In this document: positions 1 to 4,408 of the stretch, one piece after another
Position numbering within the stretch: position 1 is the first letter of the stretch
Layout: every line of letters starts with the position of its first letter
From: an uncultured bacterium
GTDB lineage: Bacteria > Patescibacteria > Paceibacteria > UBA9973 > Zambryskibacteraceae
Direction of reading: 5' to 3'
Assembly: GCA_903918125.1 (NCBI GenBank)
Contig: CAIXDB010000025.1
Coordinates: forward strand, 1-5,812
Length of the DNA: 5,812 nucleotides
Made by a program: the position numbers and the translations under genes
Notes under the pieces: model-generated
What the model was told of the DNA's origin: nothing
What the model saw: only the letters and a program-made list of their open reading frames with translations
The model's database searches: none

Positions 1-2
1 CA

Positions 3-79
3 TGGTGCCGAGGGGCAGATTTGCACTGCCGACCTATTCCTCTTCAGGGAAGCGCTGCTACTAACTGAGCTACCTCGGC
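3..79 (-). tRNA. tRNA-Phe (anticodon GAA), off-consensus
   Basis: On the minus strand a cloverleaf folds with acceptor arms GCCGAGG/CCTCGGC, discriminator A73 and an encoded CCA (bases 3-5). The anticodon stem is CTTCC/GGAAT and the loop CTGAAGA, giving anticodon GAA (Phe) with G37. The T stem GGCAG/CTGCC is perfect. Four positions are odd. The D loop reads AGTTAGTA, so position 18 is A instead of the near-universal G. An extra C lies in the 3' strand of the D stem (GTAG-C-AGC). Pair 27-43 is C-U. The T loop is TGCAAAT, with G at position 55 instead of U. It is 77 nt long because of the extra C. It could be a functional divergent tRNA, a decaying copy, or carry a sequence error. Identity as tRNA-Phe is fairly sure; functionality is not. 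Confidence 0.85.
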
Positions 80-99
80 AATATTTTCCTAACCCACTC

Positions 100-127
100 A
101 TTCTACTAAAAATTGGACTTTTTGCAA
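100..127 (-). promoter_or_regulatory. Putative promoter of tRNA-Phe
   Basis: Reading the minus strand, TTGCAA (122-127, -35) is followed after 16 nt by TAGAAT (100-105, -10; five of six consensus bases). Transcription would begin around position 93, about 13 nt before the mature tRNA 5' end at 79, which suits a tRNA leader. Inferred from consensus only. Confidence 0.5.
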
Positions 128-136
128 TGTTTGCTA

Positions 137-166
137 TTGTACCTGTAGAGCATGAAATGCTATACT
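137..166 (+). promoter_or_regulatory. Putative extended -10 promoter of the HNH gene, predicted leaderless
   Basis: An extended -10 box, TGC-TATACT (-10 at 161-166), lies exactly 6 nt before the ATG at 173, so the expected transcription start falls on or next to the start codon. A weak -35 (TTGTAC, 137-142) sits 18 nt upstream. No Shine-Dalgarno sequence is present. The -10 lies inside a perfect 5-bp inverted repeat, TGCTA (158-162) and TAGCA (167-171), which could be an operator. Confidence 0.45.
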
Positions 167-172
167 TAGCAT

Positions 173-556
173 ATGAGAGTTTGTAAACTTTGCAATCATG
201 AATTTAAGAGTTATCAGAGTCATTGTACCTCACGGTGCGGTTCATGTAACACAAAAATTCGACGCTTCCGAACCAAAGCATTTGCTATCGAATTTTTGGG
301 TGGAAAATGCACAAAATGTGGTTTTCATGGAAACCAAGCGGCTCTGCAGTTTCATCATACAAAGGGAAAAGATTTTATGATAGGAAACGTGGCAAATAAA
401 AGTTGGGAATCCATAAAATCAGAAATAAAAAAATGTATTTTACTCTGTGCCAACTGTCACATGATTGAACACAGCACGAAAAATGATAAAAAATTCCTCG
501 AAGAGGCGCTGAATTACAAAGGTAGAAATCTGGAATTTCAAAAATTAAGTAAATAG
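173..556 (+). CDS. HNH endonuclease with N-terminal zinc-ribbon cysteines
   Basis: A 127-residue protein predicted to be a metal-dependent HNH (His-Me finger) nuclease that cuts DNA. An N-terminal zinc-ribbon-like set of cysteines (C4-x2-C7 and C22-x2-C25) precedes the core. The core has C46-x2-C49, then FHH (H61, H62), then LCANCHMIEH (C92, C95, H96, H100). The final two CxxC pairs probably bind a structural zinc and H61/H62 are the likely catalytic region. Length and motif order match the small stand-alone HNH proteins common in phages and mobile elements; there is no intein or intron sequence around it. It is one of only two plus-strand genes, diverges from tRNA-Phe, and ends 7 nt from the convergent neighbour that ends at 564. 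It is visibly more A+T-rich than lepA or murJ, consistent with horizontal acquisition. It could equally serve restriction, defence or homing. Substrate unknown. Confidence 0.85.
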   Translation: MRVCKLCNHEFKSYQSHCTSRCGSCNTKIRRFRTKAFAIEFLGGKCTKCGFHGNQAALQFHHTKGKDFMIGNVANKSWESIKSEIKKCILLCANCHMIEHSTKNDKKFLEEALNYKGRNLEFQKLSK

Positions 557-563
557 TCAGGTA

Positions 564-830
564 TTATTTCCCCGCTTGTTTGACCGTGTTGAAAAAGTTG
601 GTCATGCTGCCGAACTCGGCTTTCACGCTGGTGTATATATTTTGCGCCTCCGTCCAATACGGCTTGAGGAAATAAAACGCGCCGACGGCGATGCCGATGA
701 TGATAATCCAATAGATGATATTGAAAAAATGCCCCATGCGCATCGTGCGTTGAATGGAACGCAAAATATCGTTATTTTCCTCGGACAATGCAACGGAACG
801 ATGCAACAACTCCTTTTCCTCTGGGGTCAT
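564..830 (-). CDS. Small single-pass membrane protein, unknown function
   Basis: An 88-residue protein of unknown function. Residues 1-33 are hydrophilic and probably helical (MTPEEKELLHRSV start, many Glu/Arg). Residues about 35-55 form one strongly hydrophobic transmembrane helix containing WIIIIGIAVGAFYF. The remaining 33 residues form a second amphipathic segment. There is no signal-peptide cleavage motif, so it is likely a bitopic inner-membrane protein. Small proteins of this style are frequent in Patescibacteria genomes, but I cannot assign a role. It lies just downstream of hicA on the same strand (53 nt gap) yet has its own promoter, whose -35 region is identical to that of hicB. The ATG at 830 was chosen because an extended -10 ends 6 nt before it; no Shine-Dalgarno sequence is seen. 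It ends convergently with the HNH gene. Confidence 0.75.
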   Translation of the reverse strand: MTPEEKELLHRSVALSEENNDILRSIQRTMRMGHFFNIIYWIIIIGIAVGAFYFLKPYWTEAQNIYTSVKAEFGSMTNFFNTVKQAGK

Positions 831-836
831 GTGTAT

Positions 837-865
837 AGTGTAGCAAATTCACGCAAAAAAGTGAA
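837..865 (-). promoter_or_regulatory. Putative promoter of the 88-residue membrane protein gene
   Basis: Minus strand: -35 TTCACT (860-865), a 17-nt spacer, and extended -10 TGC-TACACT (-10 at 837-842). Six bases then precede the ATG at 830, predicting a leaderless mRNA. The 15-mer CAATTTCACTTTTTT (855-869) is identical, and at the same distance from the start codon, to the one before hicB (1434-1448). Confidence 0.5.
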
Positions 866-882
866 ATTGCCTCATCTGCCTG

Positions 883-1113
883 TTACAACTTTTTAATAGC
901 TTCCAAATACTCCTCTCGGTTAACTCCCAACACCCTTAAATTATTCAGAATAATAAATTCTGGCAAAGCCGTATCTCTCGGAAAAACAATCGGTCTCTTC
1001 AGTCCACCTTTTGTGTATATTCGATGATCCCCTTTCTGTCTTTTAAACACACAACCAACACTGAGAACAAATCTCTCAAATTCCTTCCAGTGAGTTGAAC
1101 CTATGCGAGGCAT
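883..1113 (-). CDS. hicA: HicA-family toxin (mRNA interferase)
   Basis: A 76-residue protein of the HicA/YcfA-like family, which fold as a small double-stranded-RNA-binding-like domain and cleave mRNA to halt translation until bound by HicB. The N-terminal helix (STHWKEFERFVLSVGCVFKRQ) is followed by the active-site segment KGDHRIYTK, where H30 is the expected catalytic histidine. Next come the FPRDTALPEF strand and the C-terminal helix NREEYLEAIKK. Length is normal for the family. It lies 5 nt downstream of hicB on the same strand, so the order is antitoxin then toxin, the reverse of the hicA-hicB order seen in many systems. No Shine-Dalgarno sequence precedes the ATG at 1113, so translation may be coupled to hicB. 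One family departure: the usual GSHH is GDH here, with a single histidine. Confidence 0.82.
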   Translation of the reverse strand: MPRIGSTHWKEFERFVLSVGCVFKRQKGDHRIYTKGGLKRPIVFPRDTALPEFIILNNLRVLGVNREEYLEAIKKL

Positions 1114-1118
1114 AGAAG

Positions 1119-1409
1119 TTAGGCAAATGTGGGGATACTAACACCGATTGATTCGGAAGAAATGACTTTCGGCGGACTCCATTTTTTCTGCACTCGTCTC
1201 CAACCGAGCTCTGATAAGACGGCAGACAACGTACCCATTTCAATAATCTCCTCCAGAAAAATGCTGACAATTTCACTGAATTTTTTCTCAACATCTTTCT
1301 TTGATTTCCCTGAGGTAGATAAGTCAAACGCGGGAGAATACGCCACAAAGCGCTTGCCTTGCTTCATAATAGTGACTGGAACGTTGTATGAGATATGTTT
1401 GTTAATCAT
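1119..1409 (-). CDS. hicB: HicB-family antitoxin
   Basis: A 96-residue partner antitoxin that would bind and neutralise HicA. The N-terminal half has the HicB partial RNase-H-like fold: a strand with GKRFVAYSPAFDLSTSGKS (residues 18-36), then a helix (KKDVEKKFSEIVSIFLEEIIEMGTL). The tail (WSPPKVISSESIGVSIPTFA, residues 77-96) shows no helix-turn-helix or ribbon-helix-helix, unlike HicB proteins that repress their own promoter. The reading frame stays open upstream to 1475, but that extension runs into the tRNA-Arg gene and across a good promoter. The ATG at 1409 is preferred because an extended -10 (TGG-TATCAT) ends 6 nt before it. This predicts a leaderless mRNA; no Shine-Dalgarno sequence is present. 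It forms a two-gene operon with hicA. Confidence 0.82.
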   Translation of the reverse strand: MINKHISYNVPVTIMKQGKRFVAYSPAFDLSTSGKSKKDVEKKFSEIVSIFLEEIIEMGTLSAVLSELGWRRVQKKWSPPKVISSESIGVSIPTFA

Positions 1410-1415
1410 ATAAAC

Positions 1416-1444
1416 ATGATACCAAATGCGGAGAAAAAAGTGAA
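1416..1444 (-). promoter_or_regulatory. Putative promoter of hicBA, predicted leaderless
   Basis: Minus strand: -35 TTCACT (1439-1444), 17-nt spacer, extended -10 TGG-TATCAT (1416-1421, five of six), then 6 nt to the hicB ATG. The block CAATTTCACTTTTTT (1434-1448) begins at the base right after the tRNA-Arg discriminator at 1449, so the promoter abuts the tRNA 3' end. Confidence 0.55.
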
Positions 1445-1448
1445 ATTG

Positions 1449-1520
1449 TGCCCTCGGCAGGAATTGAACCAACATCTATCCCTTAGGACGGGACTGTTCT
1501 ATCCATTGAACTACGAGGGC
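1449..1520 (-). tRNA. tRNA-Arg (anticodon CCU)
   Basis: On the minus strand: acceptor GCCCTCG/CGAGGGC with discriminator A73, D arm GTTC-AATGGATA-GAAC, anticodon stem GTCCC/GGGAT and loop GTCCTAA, giving anticodon CCU, which reads the Arg codon AGG. The T loop is TTCAATT. It is 72 nt, and CCA is not encoded (the next bases are CAA), so the CCA-adding enzyme must supply it, unlike the tRNA-Phe gene nearby. Oddities are G at position 32 (normally a pyrimidine), a G27-U43 wobble, and a U51-U63 mismatch in the T stem. Its start is 21 nt after the glutaredoxin-like gene ends. Confidence 0.92.
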
Positions 1521-1522
1521 TG

Positions 1523-1550
1523 GAAAAATATGTACCTGGTACTATTTTTC
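1523..1550 (-). terminator. Hairpin overlapping the glutaredoxin-like gene stop, possible terminator
   Basis: The minus strand reads GAAAAATA-GTAC-CAG-GTAC-(A)-TATTTTTC, a near-perfect inverted repeat with one bulged A. The TAG stop codon lies inside the left arm. The right arm is U-rich, as in intrinsic terminators, and the A/T symmetry could make it bidirectional. The GC core is short, so strength is uncertain. Read-through into tRNA-Arg is possible. Confidence 0.45.
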
Positions 1551-1799
1551 GAGGCCGAGCGAGTGGGCAAGTTTCGGCTTGTTGAACCCGACGACGACTT
1601 CATCGCCGACGACAATGACCGGCACGCCGAGCTGTCCGGACTTCTGCATCATCTCCGAACGCCTCGGCAAGTCACTCGCCACGTTGAATTCCTCGTACTG
1701 GATGCCGTTCTCCTTGAAATAGTCCTTGGCAAGCGCGCAAAAGTGGCAGGTCGGTGTCGAATAAATGGTCACTTTCTTTTGTTCTTTTTGTGTTGACAT
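1542..1799 (-). CDS. Glutaredoxin-like thiol-disulfide oxidoreductase
   Basis: An 85-residue thioredoxin-fold protein of the glutaredoxin/NrdH/YruB type, predicted to be a cytoplasmic thiol-disulfide exchanger. Visible features are the first strand KVTIYSTPTC, the redox motif C18-H-F-C21, the strand IQYEEFNVASD, the cis-proline loop GVPVIVVGDEVVVGF (P60), and a C-terminal helix. Length is normal. The glutathione-binding details of classical glutaredoxins are not evident, so the physiological reductant is unknown. The frame is open to a TTG at 1844, but that extension contains the best -10 box. The ATG at 1799 puts the first strand at residue 10 as in the family, so it is preferred. The gene starts about 55 nt after the DivIC/FtsB-like gene ends and is followed by tRNA-Arg. 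No Shine-Dalgarno sequence is seen. Confidence 0.85.
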   Translation of the reverse strand: MSTQKEQKKVTIYSTPTCHFCALAKDYFKENGIQYEEFNVASDLPRRSEMMQKSGQLGVPVIVVGDEVVVGFNKPKLAHSLGLEK

Positions 1800-1834
1800 G
1801 ATGTGTGATGTTAAAAAATAATAATGGTCGGATA

Positions 1835-1840
1835 AGTATA
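1835..1840 (-). promoter_or_regulatory. Extended -10 box for the glutaredoxin-like gene
   Basis: Minus strand TGG-TATACT, preceded by ATT, giving ATTTGGTAT, identical to the bases at the hicB -10. The expected start near 1828 leaves about 29 nt of leader before the ATG at 1799. The -35 is poor (TTGTTT, 16 nt upstream, overlapping the end of the upstream gene). Confidence 0.4.
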
Positions 1841-1853
1841 CCAAATCCGCATA

Positions 1854-2225
1854 TCAAAACAAATCCAAAAACTTTTGCCAGAGACTTTTCTGTGTGGTGG
1901 TGGCTTGGGTGGTCGAGGATGAATCGTCTACCACGATCACCATATTTTCATCCGGTTTTGCCACGTTGAACTTCGAGCGAATCTCGGCATCCACGCCTTG
2001 TGAGGTCTGCAAACGCGCAACTTCCGCCTCCAATTCGCCTTTACGAGCGGTCAATTCGCTCACCTGCCCTTGCGCCAAGCGCTCGAGCCCTTCACTTTCG
2101 CGTTGTTTCTGATACACCATCCACACCGAGCGGATTGACAGCAACACAAGCACACCGAGAATGACAAGCGTCACTCGACTGTACGCCACGCTGCGCACCT
2201 TGCGTTTTTGCTGAAAATCGAGCAT
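1854..2225 (-). CDS. DivIC/FtsB-like septum formation initiator protein
   Basis: A 123-residue bitopic membrane protein of the septum formation initiator (DivIC/FtsB) family, which joins FtsL and FtsQ/DivIB in the division complex. A basic N-terminus (KRKVRS) precedes one transmembrane helix at about residues 17-37. A coiled coil follows at about 38-75 (QRESEGLERLAQGQVSEL, ARKGELEAEVARLQ). Then comes the family-typical segment EIRSKFNVAKPDENMVIVVD (81-100) and a short Ser/Thr-rich tail ending in an amphipathic helix. Topology is expected to be N-in with the coiled coil outside. The ATG at 2225 fits the family start. A TATTAT box (2235-2240) nine bases upstream predicts a leader of only about three bases. 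It diverges from the 38-residue microprotein gene, with start codons 25 bp apart. Confidence 0.85.
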   Translation of the reverse strand: MLDFQQKRKVRSVAYSRVTLVILGVLVLLSIRSVWMVYQKQRESEGLERLAQGQVSELTARKGELEAEVARLQTSQGVDAEIRSKFNVAKPDENMVIVVDDSSSTTQATTTQKSLWQKFLDLF

Positions 2226-2233
2226 GATAGATA

Positions 2234-2240
2234 CATAATA
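2234..2240. promoter_or_regulatory. Overlapping opposed -10 boxes (bidirectional promoter)
   Basis: CATAAT on the plus strand (2234-2239, five of six consensus) and TATTAT on the minus strand (2235-2240, five of six) share the same bases midway between the two divergent start codons (2225 minus and 2251 plus). Expected starts near 2246 and 2228 would give leaders of about 5 and 3 nt. Neither direction has a convincing -35. Confidence 0.35.
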
Positions 2241-2250
2241 CTACAAAGCC

Positions 2251-2367
2251 ATGAATATGCTATTCCACAAGAAAAATCAGAAAAAAATCCAGGTTATTTG
2301 GACGGTCATTTGCATCATCATCATCGTCAGTATGATACTGCTCTACATGCCATCGCTGTTCCGCTAA
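2251..2367 (+). CDS. 38-residue single-helix membrane microprotein
   Basis: A short open frame from ATG 2251 to TAA 2365-2367. The protein begins MNMLFHKKNQKKIQ, a strongly basic N-terminus. A single transmembrane helix follows (about residues 14-33: VIWTVICIIIIVSMILLYM) and then PSLFR. The positive-inside rule predicts N-in, C-out topology. The run of branched aliphatic residues after a Lys cluster is unlikely to arise by chance, and tiny proteins of this style occur in Patescibacteria. Function is unknown. The stop codon overlaps the lepA stop codon tail to tail (2364-2367). An ATG at 2257 is an alternative start. No Shine-Dalgarno sequence. It occupies what would otherwise be an empty gap. 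Confidence 0.6.
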   Translation: MNMLFHKKNQKKIQVIWTVICIIIIVSMILLYMPSLFR

Positions 2368-4259
2368 TTCCTCATCATTTTTAAAAACACATCTTGCGGA
2401 ATGTTCACTGTTCCGCGAGCTTTCATTTTTTTCTTGCCTTTTTTCTGTTTTTCGCGCAGTTTCATTTTGCGAGTGATGTCTCCGCCGTACATGTGCTGAG
2501 TGACATCCTTGCTGAATGCCGAAACGGTACGCGAGGAAATGATCCGTCCGAGCGCTTTGGCTTGAATTTTCAGAACGAACATTTGGCGCGGCAGAAGCCC
2601 GTGCAGTTTCTCCACCGCTTTTTCCGCTTCGTCCTCGACGGTCCGACGCGAAACAACACGCGAGAATGCTGGCAAGACTTCGTCCGCCACGAGGATGTCC
2701 ATGCGTACCACGTCCGCCGTTCGCATACCCTCGATTTCGTATGAAAGCGAGGCGAAACCGGCCGTAACACTTTTTAGCGTGTCGAAAAAGTTTCGCATGA
2801 GCTCGCGCAACGGCATGCGCAGATGCAATCGCGTACGATCCTCGCCGAAATTTTCCGAGTTGCCGATCTCCGCTTCATGCTCGTAGAGAATCTGCATGAT
2901 GTTCGAGAGATACAAAAGCGGTGTGATGATAACCACCGAAACCCACGGCTCGCGAATTTCTGAAAGCAAGGCTTCGTCCGGAAACTGGGCAGGCGAATAA
3001 ATCGTTTCGGTTTTGTGTTTGTCAGTTCCCTGCCCGATTTTGTATGTCACTTCGTAGGTGATGGTCGGCATAGTCACCACGAGGTCAAGGTTGAATTCGC
3101 GATGCAAACGCTCGGTGATTATCTCGAGGTGCAACATGCCGAGAAACCCGCAGCGAAACCCGCGACCAAGCGAGCCGGAGGACTCCTCCTCGTACGTGTA
3201 CGACGAGTCAGAGAGTTTCAACTTGCCGAGCGCTTGTTTGAGAATGATAAAATCATCCTGGCTTTCCGGGTAGATAGACGCCCACACCACCGGTCGCGGA
3301 GACATGTAGCCGGGCAACGGCGGGAGCGTGTCGGAAAGCGACGCCACCGTGTCTCCGACCGAGGCGATACCCGGCTGTTTGATACCAGTCACGATGTAGC
3401 CGATTTCGCCCACGCCGAGCGACTCGACGGGACGTTCATCGGGCGCAAAAATACCAACCTCGATTGCTGTGAATTTGTTGTTTGCAATTTTGAAAATGAG
3501 CGGAGTGTTGCGAGTGACGGTTCCCTCCATGACGCGAATGAACACAATCACGCCGCGATGTGTCGAGTATTTGAAATCAAAAATAAGTCCGCGAAAATTG
3601 CTTTTTTTGTCACCTGTGTCCACGACTGTCAGCGGATTTTTGTCTGGACTGGGAATGCGACGGACGATTTCGTCGAGGAGCTCACGCACACCTTCGCCTG
3701 TTTTGCCGGACACTTCCAGAATGTCGCTTTCGTCACATTCCAGCAACTTCACAATTTCCTGCTTCACTTCGCCGACACGCGCCAGTGGCGAGTCGATTTT
3801 TGAAACGACAGGGATGATTGAGCGTCCCGCTGCCGATGTTGCGTTGCCTTTGGCAGCAGCCGTTTGAGACTCTGACCACTTGTCCTGTTGTCCCGCTTCC
3901 CGCGCCATGCCGAGTGTGGTCAGTGTTTGCGCCTGCACACCCTGTGTGGCATCGACGAGCAAAATCGAACCTTCAACTGCCTTGAGCGCACGCGACACCT
4001 CGTACGAAAAGTCGATATGTCCCGGCGTGTCGATGAGATTCAAGATGTAGTCCTCGCCTTCAAAGGAATACTTCATACGCACCGGCTGCATTTTGATGGT
4101 AATCCCCCGCTCGCGTTCGAGTTCCATCGAGTCGAGCACCTGCGCCTGCATTTTGCGCTTCTCGATAGTGTGCGTCAGCTCGAGCATGCGGTCCGCGAGT
4201 GTGGACTTCCCGTGATCGACATGCGCCATAATACTGAAATTTCTTATATTTTTAATCAT
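2364..4259 (-). CDS. lepA: Translation elongation factor 4 (LepA)
   Basis: A 631-residue translational GTPase (EF4/LepA) that acts on the ribosome. G1 is AHVDHGKST (12-20), G2 RGIT (51-54), G3 DTPG followed by H81, the catalytic His of this class, G4 SKID (153-156) and G5 SGK (184-186). Domains II, III and V follow. The LepA-specific C-terminal domain shows YGGDITRKMKLREKQKKGKK and ends in FLKMMRN. Two oddities: residues 124-145 are an extra 22 residues (QQDKWSESQTAAAKGNATS...) absent from usual LepA (about 600 residues), and the G4 Asn is Ser. The frame is intact throughout. The ATG at 4259 gives the normal MIKNIRNFSIMAHVDHG start. There is no Shine-Dalgarno sequence, only an A-rich stretch, and the probable promoter is about 150 nt upstream. 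Confidence 0.98.
   Translation of the reverse strand: MIKNIRNFSIMAHVDHGKSTLADRMLELTHTIEKRKMQAQVLDSMELERERGITIKMQPVRMKYSFEGEDYILNLIDTPGHIDFSYEVSRALKAVEGSILLVDATQGVQAQTLTTLGMAREAGQQDKWSESQTAAAKGNATSAAGRSIIPVVSKIDSPLARVGEVKQEIVKLLECDESDILEVSGKTGEGVRELLDEIVRRIPSPDKNPLTVVDTGDKKSNFRGLIFDFKYSTHRGVIVFIRVMEGTVTRNTPLIFKIANNKFTAIEVGIFAPDERPVESLGVGEIGYIVTGIKQPGIASVGDTVASLSDTLPPLPGYMSPRPVVWASIYPESQDDFIILKQALGKLKLSDSSYTYEEESSGSLGRGFRCGFLGMLHLEIITERLHREFNLDLVVTMPTITYEVTYKIGQGTDKHKTETIYSPAQFPDEALLSEIREPWVSVVIITPLLYLSNIMQILYEHEAEIGNSENFGEDRTRLHLRMPLRELMRNFFDTLKSVTAGFASLSYEIEGMRTADVVRMDILVADEVLPAFSRVVSRRTVEDEAEKAVEKLHGLLPRQMFVLKIQAKALGRIISSRTVSAFSKDVTQHMYGGDITRKMKLREKQKKGKKKMKARGTVNIPQDVFLKMMRN
3824..3900. repeat. 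Imperfect 11-bp direct repeats bounding the lepA insertion
   Basis: GTCCCGCTGCC (3824-3834) and GTCCCGCTTCC (3890-3900) match at 10 of 11 bases with a 66-nt offset, exactly 22 codons. Removing one copy plus the intervening bases (3825-3890) would leave MAREAG joined to RSIIPVVSKID, restoring the usual LepA spacing in frame. Confidence 0.75.
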
Positions 4260-4408
4260 CTGTTTTTTCTTTTTAGTTTGTATTCTTTGTGTGCACGAGT
4301 AGATATTCTCAAAAGAGCTTGGGCAGAAATCATTCTGTTATGCTTATCTTTCACAACAGCGTGTATTTTCTTTTTTGTACAAACAGTGTGAATTGACTTC
4401 ATACATTC

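Noticed and set aside
576..896. 106-residue plus-strand open frame
   Set aside because: Antisense to the 88-residue membrane protein and its promoter; composition is that of a complementary frame.
1410..1475. N-terminal extension of hicB to an ATG at 1475
   Set aside because: Would be encoded by tRNA-Arg bases and cross the hicB promoter; the extra residues do not resemble the family.
1395..1796. 133-residue plus-strand open frame
   Set aside because: Runs through the tRNA-Arg gene and antisense to the glutaredoxin-like gene, both far better supported.
1800..1844. N-terminal extension of the glutaredoxin-like gene to a TTG at 1844
   Set aside because: Contains the extended -10 box and adds 15 residues before a family-typical start; the ATG at 1799 is better.
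3015..3803. 262-residue plus-strand open frame
   Set aside because: Lies wholly antisense to the conserved lepA gene; its translation is rich in Arg/His/Val without domain logic, as expected from the complement of a biased coding sequence.
3888..4391. 167-residue plus-strand open frame over the lepA start
   Set aside because: Most of it is antisense to the LepA G domain; no start context or recognisable motif.
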